Assembly (NCBI GenBank): GCA_958431155.1
Contig: OY288106.1
Span: 843,161-907,160, forward strand
Length of the DNA stretch: 64,000 nucleotides
Source: an uncultured candidatus Porisulfidus sp.
Lineage (GTDB): Bacteria; Pseudomonadota; Gammaproteobacteria; Poriferisulfidales; Poriferisulfidaceae
Direction: 5' to 3'
Both the position numbers and the translations under genes were made by a program. The notes under the pieces are model-generated. The model saw only the letters and a list, made by a program, of their open reading frames with translations. It was not told the DNA's origin and searched no databases. This document shows positions 26,707-34,557 of this stretch, piece after piece. Each line of letters starts with the position of its first letter. Position 1 is the first letter of the stretch.

Positions 26707-27515
26707 GTCAACCGCCGGTTATCGATGCTGGGAAAATTCCTCCGGATTTCCTCGAGTTGCTGGCAATCAAAGTTTGCAACCACCACGCCCGCTCCGTGCG
26801 CGCGTTGCCCCTTGATCGTGCCCCAAGGATCGAGAATCATGGAATGGCCATGGGTCTCGCGCCCGTTCAGGTGGTAGCCCCCCTGTGCGCTGGCGACCAG
26901 GTACACCAGATTTTCGATCGCGCGCGCGCGCAGCAGGCTTTCCCAGTGCGCCTTGCCGGTCAGTGCCGTGAACGCGGCGGGCAGTGTAATGATCTCCGCT
27001 CCCTGATCCAGAAGCGCGCGGAACAGTTCCGGGAAGCGAAGGTCATAGCAGACGGTCAGCCCGATGCGACCGAACGGGGAGTCGGCAACCACCGGCTCGT
27101 GCCCGCTCCGGATGGTGGCGGACTCATTGTAACTTTCCCCGCTGGCGACCAGCGTCACATCGAACAGGTGAATCTTGTCGTAGCGCGCCCGGATGTCGCC
27201 CCGATCGTCGAACAGCATGCAGGCGGCCGCCAATTTGTCTTCGACTTCGCAGTGCAACGGAATGGTGCCCGCCACGATCCAGACCTGGTGACGACGGCAC
27301 TGTTTGCGGATAAATTCCTGGATGGGCCCCTCTCCCTGCTGCTCCCGGTACTGCAGAACATCCTGATCCTGCAGGCCCATCATGGCAAAGTTCTCGGGCA
27401 GGACCACCAGCCGCGCATCACTCTCGACCGCGGTTTTGATCAGGCGCCCGGCCTCCAGCAGGTTGGCGTCCAGATTCGGCCCGGAGGCCATTTGTACGGC
27501 GGCGATCTTGTCCAT
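26688..27515 (-). CDS. Carbon-nitrogen hydrolase, nitrilase superfamily (probable deaminated-glutathione amidase)
   Basis: A 275-residue nitrilase-fold amidase. The catalytic triad is visible as Glu in LPENFAMMG, Lys in YDKIHLFDV and Cys in VCYDLRFPE. The Nit1/YbeM subgroup, which repairs deaminated glutathione, has the same motifs and length, and the family member beside tldD in Gammaproteobacteria falls in this group. Substrate assignment is by family resemblance. The start ATG gives the normal N-terminus (MDKIAAVQMASG). Confidence 0.83.
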   Translation of the reverse strand: MDKIAAVQMASGPNLDANLLEAGRLIKTAVESDARLVVLPENFAMMGLQDQDVLQYREQQGEGPIQEFIRKQCRRHQVWIVAGTIPLHCEVEDKLAAACMLFDDRGDIRARYDKIHLFDVTLVASGESYNESATIRSGHEPVVADSPFGRIGLTVCYDLRFPELFRALLDQGAEIITLPAAFTALTGKAHWESLLRARAIENLVYLVASAQGGYHLNGRETHGHSMILDPWGTIKGQRAHGAGVVVANFDCQQLEEIRRNFPSIDNRRLTCQMNP

Positions 27516-27529
27516 CTTCTCCTACGAGG

Positions 27530-27946
27530 TCAGCGTGAGCGGTTTTGGGCCGGTTCACGGGGAATTCGTTCCTGAAATCGTAGCATGTCCTCGCGCCCGG
27601 GCTTCTGCTTGAGCCGGATCCGGTAGCGTTCCGTCACGAACTGTCGGGCCGCCTGATGCAGCATGTTGCCGGGATGTTCGCCGCAGTATTCCTCAAGCCA
27701 CTCATTGGTACGGGTCAGCCCGGAGTATTCCGCGATGCTGTACGTGTCACGCACCAGGTAGTTGTACGCAGTCAGATAACCGGCCAACCAACTGTAGTAC
27801 AGCCCGCGCTTGTCGATCGGAACGTTCAGAAAACTCGCACAGGTGTCCAACCCCAGGCCCTGAATCTTGTATTGCTGGTTCAGGTCGCGCGCGTGCAACG
27901 GCATCGCCAGGGCGCAGGCTAGGATTCCGGCCAACCCTCCGATCAT
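27530..27946 (-). CDS. Secreted small protein of unknown function
   Basis: A 138-residue protein starting with a clear signal peptide (MIGGLAGILACALAMPLHA). The mature part has two Cys (in LDTCASFLN and LEEYCGEHP) and a WLAGYLTAYN segment. This Cys, Trp-x-x-Gly-Tyr and Cys-x-x-x-Pro arrangement recalls small periplasmic proteins such as the Rap1a/Tai immunity group and HdeA-like proteins, but I cannot assign it. The ATG at 27946 has AGGAG upstream and a clean signal peptide. An ATG at 27997 overlaps the msrA stop and would add 17 residues, so coupling to msrA is possible. Confidence 0.6.
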   Translation of the reverse strand: MIGGLAGILACALAMPLHARDLNQQYKIQGLGLDTCASFLNVPIDKRGLYYSWLAGYLTAYNYLVRDTYSIAEYSGLTRTNEWLEEYCGEHPGNMLHQAARQFVTERYRIRLKQKPGREDMLRFQERIPREPAQNRSR

Positions 27947-27993
27947 CCACCGGCCTTTCTCCTGTCGCGGAACCGGGACAATTTCCGTCACCA

Positions 27994-28599
27994 TCATGCT
28001 TGGCGCAACGCCCGCAGAGGGAACGGCACGCCGGTGCCGCCATGGCCGCAGTAACCACCCGGATTCTTGCCCAAGTACTGCTGGTGGTAAGACTCGGCGA
28101 AGTAGAACGTCTCGGTCGGGATGATTTCGGTCGTGACTGCCCCACCCCCCTTCGCGGAAAGCGCCGCCTGGTAAAGCTCGCGGCTTTTGTTGGCCAAGGC
28201 CTCTTGCTCGGGGTCGCCAAAGTACACGCCAGAGCGGTACTGGGTCCCGATGTCGTTCCCCTGGCGCATCCCCTGGGTCGGGTCGTGGCTCTCCCAGAAG
28301 CAGGCCAGCAACTCCGGATAGGTGATCAGGTTGGGGTCGTACACGATGCGGACCGCCTCGGCATGCCCGGTCTGGCCGGAACACACTTCCTCATAGGTGG
28401 GATCTTGAGTCGTTCCCGCGATATAACCCACGGCAGTAGTCCAGACACCGTTCAACTGCCAGAAGCGCTGTTCCGCCCCCCAAAAGCATCCCAGTGCGAA
28501 TTCCGCGGTGCACAGGTCCACCGGATACGGCGGAACCAGGGGGTTGCGTGTGAACAGGTGCAACTCTCTCGTCTCTGTCACTGCGCCGACCTCCGTCAT
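27994..28599 (-). CDS. msrA: Peptide methionine-S-sulfoxide reductase MsrA
   Basis: MsrA reduces the S epimer of methionine sulfoxide in proteins. The 201-residue protein has the active-site motif GCFWGAEQ, then [18 protein letters not shown] and the [19 protein letters not shown] block. The C-terminal GGYCGHGG carries the resolving Cys. The ATG at 28599 is preferred to an upstream start at 28620 because the latter runs into the hairpin at 28621. No msrB is adjacent. The stop lies at the possible start of the small secreted protein gene. Confidence 0.92.
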   Translation of the reverse strand: MTEVGAVTETRELHLFTRNPLVPPYPVDLCTAEFALGCFWGAEQRFWQLNGVWTTAVGYIAGTTQDPTYEEVCSGQTGHAEAVRIVYDPNLITYPELLACFWESHDPTQGMRQGNDIGTQYRSGVYFGDPEQEALANKSRELYQAALSAKGGGAVTTEIIPTETFYFAESYHQQYLGKNPGGYCGHGGTGVPFPLRALRQA

Positions 28600-28620
28600 G
28601 GCGCCCTCCCCACAAAACAA

Positions 28621-28638
28621 GGCCGCCTTGCGGCGGCC
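28621..28638 (-). terminator. GC-rich hairpin, candidate terminator of the DUF1326 gene
   Basis: GGCCGCC and GGCGGCC form a perfect 7-bp stem with a TTGC/GCAA tetraloop. On the minus strand it is followed by TTGTTTTG, which fits a factor-independent terminator between the DUF1326 gene and msrA. The plus-strand copy is followed by TGAGTTTT and is less convincing because no plus-strand gene ends here. Confidence 0.6.
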
Positions 28639-28698
28639 TGAGTTTTGGAGGTAATAGTTATTATTATTGTCTGGGAACCCTGACCGCTCGGAATCTTA

Positions 28699-29310
28699 TC
28701 AATCCGGGCCATAGGTAAAGTTCGAAGCAAGACTTACGGTACCCGAGTGCTCATGGGTGACTCCGTTGTCGTTGTACGCCACCCTGACGGTATCACTGAT
28801 CGTGATGTCATTGCCCGGGGCAATAGCCAGGGGCGGGTTGGAGACGATCACCGGACCGCCGTCGGCACCCTCGACTTCCACGACTTCGCTCTCGCCGATG
28901 CCATCGCCGACTTTCAGGCGGCGGGTCTTGCCGTCCACGGAGTACTCAATCGGGGCCTGCTTGACGCTGACCACCTCGCCAACTAGGCTGCACACGACCG
29001 CTAAGTGGCCGCCGAGCTGGCCGGAATACATCTGGGTGATGGCATCGAACTGCGCCTCGCTGGCACGCTCGTCCACATACAGGGCGACCTTGAAGCCGCC
29101 TTCGGTCAGGAGACCGGGGGCTTGAAGAAACATAGAGACGTTGAGGTCATTGATTTCCAGGTCGTCCAGATGGCCTTCGTCGATGTGCCATCCCAGTAAT
29201 GCTGTACAGGTACCGGTGGTTGGGGGTTTCAGAGTGATGCACGGGCAGATGAGGTCGCACGTGCAGGATTCAAAGTAATTGCCTTTGATGCTCCAGTTGT
29301 CTGATGCCAT
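28699..29310 (-). CDS. DUF1326 domain protein
   Basis: A 203-residue soluble protein. The N-terminus shows the DUF1326 signature, a Cys cluster in YFESCTCDLICPC, followed by GTCTALLGWHIDEG. Metal binding by the four Cys is plausible but not shown. Genes of this family are often next to DUF2182 membrane protein genes, and here the DUF2182 gene is divergent with about 130 bp between the two starts. The function of the pair is unknown. A GGAGG lies 8 bases before the ATG. Confidence 0.85.
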   Translation of the reverse strand: MASDNWSIKGNYFESCTCDLICPCITLKPPTTGTCTALLGWHIDEGHLDDLEINDLNVSMFLQAPGLLTEGGFKVALYVDERASEAQFDAITQMYSGQLGGHLAVVCSLVGEVVSVKQAPIEYSVDGKTRRLKVGDGIGESEVVEVEGADGGPVIVSNPPLAIAPGNDITISDTVRVAYNDNGVTHEHSGTVSLASNFTYGPD

Positions 29311-29441
29311 GGCTTTCCCTCCTTATATTCTGGGTACGCGTCGCGTTGTTCGGGTGGGGAGTATAGCATGGCTCAAGCAGCTTTTGCCGGGCTTGTTGGG
29401 CTTCCGGGCCACCTGTTAAAATGCCCGCGGGAGCCTCGCTC

Positions 29442-30266
29442 ATGCCTGCCACCGCCTCCACCCCCGAATTCGCGCCCTTGCCCCCAGCCGAACGCTGGAC
29501 CCTGATCGGCGCCGTCACCGCCGTCGCCGCCAGTGGATGGGCTTGGATGCTGCATATGGACTGGACCATGCGCGACATGATGCAGGGCGGACCCTCCGTC
29601 GCATGGATGCCTCCGACTGCCGGAGCCGGCGGCTGGAGCGGATACGATTTCTGGATGCTGTTCGCCATGTGGGCGATCATGATGGTCGCGATGATGACGC
29701 CCAGCGCCATCCCGACGCTCCGAACGTATCGGACCATGCAGCGTAACCGGAGCCGACAAACCCTGGAATCCGTCTCCTGGACGATTTTCCTCTTCGGCTA
29801 TCTTGCTGCCTGGACCGTTTTCTCCGCGGTAATTTCGGTGATTCAGTGGCCCCTCCACGAGTGGGGGCTGCTCGACCCCATGATGGCCAGCCGGAGCCAG
29901 CTTTTCAGCGGCATCCTGCTGATCGTGGCCGGCCTGTACCAGTGGACGCCTTGGAAAGACGCCTGCCTGACCCAATGCCGGACACCCTTGCAGTTCCTGC
30001 TTGCCCGCTGGAAAGATGGGCGATCCGGTGCCTTGCAAATGTCTTTCGAGCATGGTCTTTACTGTATCGGGTGCTGCTGGGCGCTCATGCTGGTCCTGTT
30101 CGCCGTCGGCGTGATGAACATGCTGTGGGTGGCTGCCATCATGCTGTTCGTAATCGTCGAGAAGGCCCTGCCGAGCCCGGCGCGGCTGTTCCGGACGGTC
30201 ACCGGGTTGTTGCTGGCCGGTTCGGGCATCTGGCTGTTATCCCTCCATCTCCAAGGTGCGGCATGA
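29442..30266 (+). CDS. DUF2182 integral membrane protein (predicted metal-binding)
   Basis: A protein of 274 residues with about six to seven hydrophobic segments. Met-rich helices (MLFAMWAIMMVAMMTPSAIP and a later MSFEHGLYCIGCCWALM stretch) are the DUF2182 hallmark and have led to its description as a predicted metal-binding membrane protein. The N-terminal DWTMRDMMQGG and the Cys pair in the CIGCCW segment are candidate ligands. The ATG at 29442 has GGGAG about 8 bases upstream; an ATG at 29421 would add seven residues. The gene is coupled by an ATGA overlap to the sugar isomerase gene downstream, although a functional link is not obvious. Confidence 0.83.
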   Translation: MPATASTPEFAPLPPAERWTLIGAVTAVAASGWAWMLHMDWTMRDMMQGGPSVAWMPPTAGAGGWSGYDFWMLFAMWAIMMVAMMTPSAIPTLRTYRTMQRNRSRQTLESVSWTIFLFGYLAAWTVFSAVISVIQWPLHEWGLLDPMMASRSQLFSGILLIVAGLYQWTPWKDACLTQCRTPLQFLLARWKDGRSGALQMSFEHGLYCIGCCWALMLVLFAVGVMNMLWVAAIMLFVIVEKALPSPARLFRTVTGLLLAGSGIWLLSLHLQGAA

Positions 30267-30853
30267 GTTCGACAGGCGAGCAGCGGGTCCGGCAACTGTT
30301 CGAGGATAACCTCGCGACCCATCAGGATTCCCGGGACCGGATGGCCGAATCCATCGCCCAGGCTGGAGCCATGTTGGCGCAGGCCTTGTCGGACGGCCGC
30401 CGGGTGTTGAGCTGCGGCAATGGCGGCTCGGCAGCAGACGCACAGCATTTCGCGGCCGAATTGATCGGCCGCTTCGAGAAGGAGCGCGAGGCGCTGCCCG
30501 CCGTCGCCCTTTCCACCGACACTTCGGCACTGACCGCCATCGGGAACGACTATGGATTCGACCGGGTATTCAGCCGCCAGGTCGAGGGGCTGGGGCAGGA
30601 AGGCGATATCCTGCTGGCGATCAGCACCAGCGGCAACTCCCCCAACGTCGTGCAGGCCATCGAGGCGGCACAGTCCAGGAAAATGCGGGTGATCGCCCTG
30701 ACCGGACGCGACGGCGGCGCCATGCGCGGCCAAATGAGTGAACACGACATCGAATTGCGCGTCCCGTCCGATTCCACGGCCCGGATCCAAGAAGTCCATA
30801 TCCTGATCCTGCACTGCCTGTGCGACCTGACCGATCACCTCGTGCATGAGTGA
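30263..30853 (+). CDS. SIS-domain phosphoheptose isomerase family protein (GmhA/DiaA)
   Basis: A 196-residue SIS-domain protein. It matches both GmhA, which converts sedoheptulose-7-phosphate for lipopolysaccharide core synthesis, and its paralogue DiaA, a DnaA-binding initiation factor. Shared motifs are SCGNGGSAADAQHFAAE, STDTSALTAIGND and LAISTSGNSPNV. The GmhA catalytic Glu and His positions (AAELIGRF and EVHILILH) are present, which fits isomerase activity, but DiaA proteins can keep them. No heptose or yraL/yraN genes are beside it to decide. The start overlaps the DUF2182 stop (ATGA) and the end overlaps the next gene by 8 bp. Confidence 0.78.
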   Translation: MSSTGEQRVRQLFEDNLATHQDSRDRMAESIAQAGAMLAQALSDGRRVLSCGNGGSAADAQHFAAELIGRFEKEREALPAVALSTDTSALTAIGNDYGFDRVFSRQVEGLGQEGDILLAISTSGNSPNVVQAIEAAQSRKMRVIALTGRDGGAMRGQMSEHDIELRVPSDSTARIQEVHILILHCLCDLTDHLVHE

Positions 30854-32255
30854 CCCCGGCTGGCTGGCCGCACTGCGCGACCTGGTTGATCCCGAAGACC
30901 TGCTTGACGATCCGGCCGACTGCTGGACCTACGGCTACGACAACAGCCGGCAACACAGCGCCCCTCAGGCCGTGGTGTTCGCCCGCGAGGCAAGCCAGAT
31001 CCAAGACCTGATCCGGTTCTGCCGCACCCATCGCACCGCCCTGACCACACGAGGCCTCGGCACCAACACCACCGGTGCCGCCGTTCCCTTGCAGCACGGT
31101 ATCGTTCTCTCCACCGAGCGCATGAACCGCCTCTTGGACATTGATCCGCGCGAGCAGACCGCGCGGGTCGAACCGGGGCTCATCAACCAGCATCTTCAGG
31201 ACGCGGCAGGCGAACACCAGCTGTTCTGGGCGCCGGATCCGTCCAGCGCGCCGTTTTGCACCATCGGGGGAAACCTGGCCTGCAATGCGGCCGGACCGCG
31301 CGCGCTGAAGTACGGCACCACCCGGGACAACACGCTTCAGATCCGGGCCATCACCGGGGCCGGCGAGCCTTTGAGTGCCGGCACCCTGACCCGCAAGGGC
31401 GTGGTCGGGTTCGACTTGATGCGCCTGCTGATCGGCTCGGAAGGGACGCTCGCGGTGTTCACCGAAGCGACCCTGCTGCTGCGCCCGCGCCCGCAGGCGC
31501 TCGCCACCGCCCGGGCCGTCTATGCCGACCCCCAGCATGCAATGACGGCCATCGAAGCCATTCTTGCCCAGCCCAACCTGCCGTGCGCGCTGGAATTCAT
31601 GGATGCTGCCTGCCTGGACCTGATCCGCGACGACGGGCAGGTAGAGCTCCCGGATAACGCACAGGCCCTCCTGCTGATCGATATCGACGGCGATGCCGAC
31701 CAGTTGCCGCAGATCTCCGCCCCCATCGCCCAAGCGGCCTCCACCGAACAATGCCTCGACTTCCAGATTGCCTTCGGGGAGGAAGAGCGTGAGACTTTGT
31801 GGCAGACACGACGTACGCTCTCACCCGCATTGCGCCGCATCGCCCCGGAAAAAATCAACGAGGATGTCGTGGTGCCGGTGACCCGGCTGGCGGAACTATT
31901 GCAGGAACTGTCCCAGATCCGCACGCGTCATGCCATCCCCATCGTCTGCTTCGGCCACGCGGGGTCCGGAAACATCCACGTCAACCTCATGCCGGACGGC
32001 TCGGAAGAACAACGGCAAATCGCCTACGGCTGCCTGGACGAGGTCTTCGATGCGGTCCTGCGCCTCGGCGGCACCCTGTCGGGCGAACACGGCGTGGGCA
32101 TGGCGAAGCGGGAACACATCGCCCGTGAACTGGATCCTACTTCGCTGAAGATGATGCACGCGATCAAGCGTGATTTCGATCCGGACGGCATCCTCAATCC
32201 CGGCAAAAACCTGCCGGACCCGGAAGAAGACGCAACCGCATCCCCCGAGGAGTAA
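30846..32255 (+). CDS. FAD-linked oxidase, GlcD / D-lactate dehydrogenase type
   Basis: A 469-residue flavoprotein with an N-terminal FAD_binding_4 domain (RGLGTNTTGAAVPL, then the SSAPFCTIGGNLACNAAGP pyrophosphate loop) and a C-terminal FAD-oxidase domain with CFGHAGSGNIHVNLM and GTLSGEHGVGMAKREH. The His residues in the last two motifs bind flavin or substrate. The family oxidises 2-hydroxyacids such as glycolate or D-lactate and passes electrons to the respiratory chain. No glcE or glcF is adjacent, which favours a single-subunit D-lactate or D-2-hydroxyglutarate dehydrogenase, but the substrate is not determinable here. Confidence 0.8.
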   Translation: MSDPGWLAALRDLVDPEDLLDDPADCWTYGYDNSRQHSAPQAVVFAREASQIQDLIRFCRTHRTALTTRGLGTNTTGAAVPLQHGIVLSTERMNRLLDIDPREQTARVEPGLINQHLQDAAGEHQLFWAPDPSSAPFCTIGGNLACNAAGPRALKYGTTRDNTLQIRAITGAGEPLSAGTLTRKGVVGFDLMRLLIGSEGTLAVFTEATLLLRPRPQALATARAVYADPQHAMTAIEAILAQPNLPCALEFMDAACLDLIRDDGQVELPDNAQALLLIDIDGDADQLPQISAPIAQAASTEQCLDFQIAFGEEERETLWQTRRTLSPALRRIAPEKINEDVVVPVTRLAELLQELSQIRTRHAIPIVCFGHAGSGNIHVNLMPDGSEEQRQIAYGCLDEVFDAVLRLGGTLSGEHGVGMAKREHIARELDPTSLKMMHAIKRDFDPDGILNPGKNLPDPEEDATASPEE

Positions 32256-32265
32256 GCCTTCGTCT

Positions 32266-32796
32266 CTAAACGCCTGTTCCGGAAAGCCGCTTTCGGTACA
32301 GTTCGGCGTCCTGTTCAGAAAAACAGCAGCACACCAGGCGATCGAAATCAGCCTCGTGCCGGCGCAGCGCCTCCAGCGCCACCCGCGCCGCCTCGACCTT
32401 CGGGTAGCCGTACACCCCGGTGCTGATCGCCGGGAACGCCAGCGACCGAATTCCCTCCTGTTTCGCCAGTCGGCAGCAACTGTCGTAGCAAGATGCGAGC
32501 AGTGCCTCCTCTTTTTCTTCGCCCCCTCTCCAGATCGGCCCGACCGTGAGGAGCACATGGCGCGCCTTGAGATTGAAGCCGGGCGCGATCTTCGCCTCCC
32601 CCGTCTCGCAACCACCCAAGGTGGCGGTATATTGAGCCAGTTCCAGGCCTGCCGCACGATGGATGGCGCCGTCCACCCCTCCACCCGGCATCAGGCTGGC
32701 ATTGGCGGCGTTGACAATCGCATCGACGGCCAACTCGGTGATGTCCCCGACGACGACCTCGATCACTTTCGGTTTCGCTCCGGTTTCACTTGACAA
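32266..32796 (-). CDS. Macrodomain O-acetyl-ADP-ribose deacetylase (YmdB-like)
   Basis: A 176-residue macrodomain. Motifs are VVVGDITELAVDAIVNAAN, the ligand loop GGGVDGAIHRAAG and FPAISTGVYGYP, which correspond to the ADP-ribose binding and catalytic Asn/Asp positions of the MacroD/YmdB group. It would hydrolyse O-acetyl-ADP-ribose or remove ADP-ribose from proteins. The start overlaps the sspB stop by 11 bp. It converges on the GlcD-like gene with 10 bases between the stops. Confidence 0.88.
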   Translation of the reverse strand: MSSETGAKPKVIEVVVGDITELAVDAIVNAANASLMPGGGVDGAIHRAAGLELAQYTATLGGCETGEAKIAPGFNLKARHVLLTVGPIWRGGEEKEEALLASCYDSCCRLAKQEGIRSLAFPAISTGVYGYPKVEAARVALEALRRHEADFDRLVCCCFSEQDAELYRKRLSGTGV

Positions 32797-33163
32797 CTTT
32801 CAGATGGGGCCGCCCTTTCGGTGAAGTCGGATCCTCGTCCGAGGGCGATGGAGACTCCTCGCCGTCCCAAGGAAATACCAGCCCCTCGTTGTTTTCCTGG
32901 CAGAAGATGCGGGCCACCGTCTGCACATCCAGGATCACATGTTTCGAGACACCCTGAAAGCGTGCGTGGAAACGGATGCTGTTCTCGTCGATCACGAGAT
33001 CGCGTACCGCCTGGGGCGCGATGTTGTAGACGGTGAACTGGTCTTCCTCCAGTGCCGTCCCAGCGCTGGAGCCTCCGTCGCGGACCACCAGCATCGGAGT
33101 CATATCATTGTCGACCACCCACTCGTAGATGGCGCGAATCAGGTAGGGACGATTAGAGGTCAC
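32786..33163 (-). CDS. sspB: ClpXP specificity-enhancing factor SspB
   Basis: SspB tethers ssrA-tagged and other substrates to ClpXP. The 125-residue protein has the substrate-binding N-terminal domain (RPYLIRAIYEWVVDN, NIAPQAV, FSARF-like RFHARFQG) and ends in a short acidic tail followed by the ClpX-binding peptide GRPHLKVVK. This is a standard architecture and position after sspA. Confidence 0.94.
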   Translation of the reverse strand: MTSNRPYLIRAIYEWVVDNDMTPMLVVRDGGSSAGTALEEDQFTVYNIAPQAVRDLVIDENSIRFHARFQGVSKHVILDVQTVARIFCQENNEGLVFPWDGEESPSPSDEDPTSPKGRPHLKVVK

Positions 33164-33190
33164 CGCCGAACCGGTGCAGGAATCAACCTG

Positions 33191-33799
33191 TCAGGACAGA
33201 TGGAGGTCCCGCTCGACTTCAGTCAAACTGCGCTGGAAGCACGGGCGCGAATAGACCTCCCGGGCGTATTTCCACAGCGGCCCGGAACTGCGCGGCATTT
33301 CGATCTTGTAGCTTTTCAGGCGCCACAGAATCGGCGCCAGCGAGGCATCCAGCAAGGTGAAACTGTCGCTTGTGAAGAATTTCTTGTTCTCCCGCTGCTT
33401 CAGTTCCGCCGTCACCCGGATCAGGAAATTCCGCATGGTTTCCCGGGCCCTGGCGGATTTTTTCGCGCCCGGCGAGTGCAGGTCGTCCAACTGGTCGTAC
33501 AGGCGCCGTTCGATTTCGAGCAGCCAGACCCGCGCCCGCGCCTTGCCGACCGGATCGACCGGCATCAGAGGCGGATGCGGAAACCGGTCGTCCAGATACT
33601 CCATGATGATCCGGGGTTCCAGCAACGTCATTCCCCGGTCGGTGAACGTCGGTGTGGTCCGCTCGGGATTAATCACCGCTAAATCTTCGAGATGTTGGGC
33701 CTCGTCCGTATACGCGTAGCGAGCCTGCGTTTCCTTTTCGGCCAGAACCATACGGACCCGGTGGCACTGGGGGCACTGAGGAGATGAAAACAGGAGCAT
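33191..33799 (-). CDS. sspA: Stringent starvation protein A
   Basis: SspA has a glutathione-S-transferase fold without transferase activity and binds sigma-70 RNA polymerase. The 202-residue protein has the thioredoxin-like N-terminal domain (LLFSSPQCPQCHRVR) and a helical C-terminal domain containing MPVDPVGKARARVW. The CxxC in the first segment differs from E. coli SspA. The ATG at 33799 starts the conserved region; no good ribosome binding site precedes it. It lies 11 bases after petC, forming the classical petABC-sspAB string. Confidence 0.9.
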   Translation of the reverse strand: MLLFSSPQCPQCHRVRMVLAEKETQARYAYTDEAQHLEDLAVINPERTTPTFTDRGMTLLEPRIIMEYLDDRFPHPPLMPVDPVGKARARVWLLEIERRLYDQLDDLHSPGAKKSARARETMRNFLIRVTAELKQRENKKFFTSDSFTLLDASLAPILWRLKSYKIEMPRSSGPLWKYAREVYSRPCFQRSLTEVERDLHLS

Positions 33800-33810
33800 A
33801 GGAGGCTTAC

Positions 33811-34557
33811 TTAGTGAATGTCCTGCCAATATTCGCGTTTGAGGAAATAGGCGAAACCTCCCAGCACCAGCAGGAAGAACAGCACCCATGTCCCCACTCT
33901 CTCTCGCGTCAACCGCGCCGGTTCCGAAACGTACACCAGAAATGAGGTGAGATCGACGACCAGCTGCTGGTATTCTTCGGGAGTCTTCAGCCCCGGGCTC
34001 TCCAGCGTCAAACCCTCGATGACCTTCTTCTTGTCTCCATTCCCGTTCTCGGCGTCCTTCCATTCCGCCCGTTGCAGGCCCTGTTCCCGCCACAGCACAT
34101 GCGGCATCGTCGTATACGGGAAACGCCAGTTGTTGACACCCCACGGGCGATCCTCGTCGGCGTAGAACGTCATCAGGTACTGGTAGATGTAGGTGGCGCC
34201 CTTCTGCCGGGCGATCATGCTCAGATCCGGCGGCGACGCCCCGAACCATCTCTCGGCTTCGTCCGGGGCCATGGCGATTTCCATCCTTTCGCTGACGCGC
34301 TGGCCGGTGAAGATCAGATTATCCTTCACCATTTCCATGTCCAGTCCCAGGTCCTCCCCGATCCGGCTGTAGCGACTGTATTTCACCGAGTGGCAGCCCA
34401 GGCAGTAATTCATGAAGTATTTGGCGCCCCGCTGCAGGGAAGCCCGGTTGGTGAGGTCGACCACCACCTGATATCCGGGCAGTTCGGCCCCGACCGCAGC
34501 GAATGCGGGCCCGGCCAGACCCAGGCACAGGGCCGTCAAAAGAAAGGCGCGCTTCAT
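33811..34557 (-). CDS. petC: Ubiquinol-cytochrome c reductase, cytochrome c1
   Basis: Cytochrome c1 takes electrons from the Rieske protein and passes them to soluble cytochrome c. The 248-residue precursor has a signal peptide (TALCLGLAGPAFA), a single CLGCH haem site preceded by YFMNY, and a C-terminal transmembrane anchor (LFFLLVLGGFAYFL) facing the periplasm. Its ATG overlaps the petB stop (ATGA). The gene is not fused to petB. Confidence 0.96.
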   Translation of the reverse strand: MKRAFLLTALCLGLAGPAFAAVGAELPGYQVVVDLTNRASLQRGAKYFMNYCLGCHSVKYSRYSRIGEDLGLDMEMVKDNLIFTGQRVSERMEIAMAPDEAERWFGASPPDLSMIARQKGATYIYQYLMTFYADEDRPWGVNNWRFPYTTMPHVLWREQGLQRAEWKDAENGNGDKKKVIEGLTLESPGLKTPEEYQQLVVDLTSFLVYVSEPARLTRERVGTWVLFFLLVLGGFAYFLKREYWQDIH

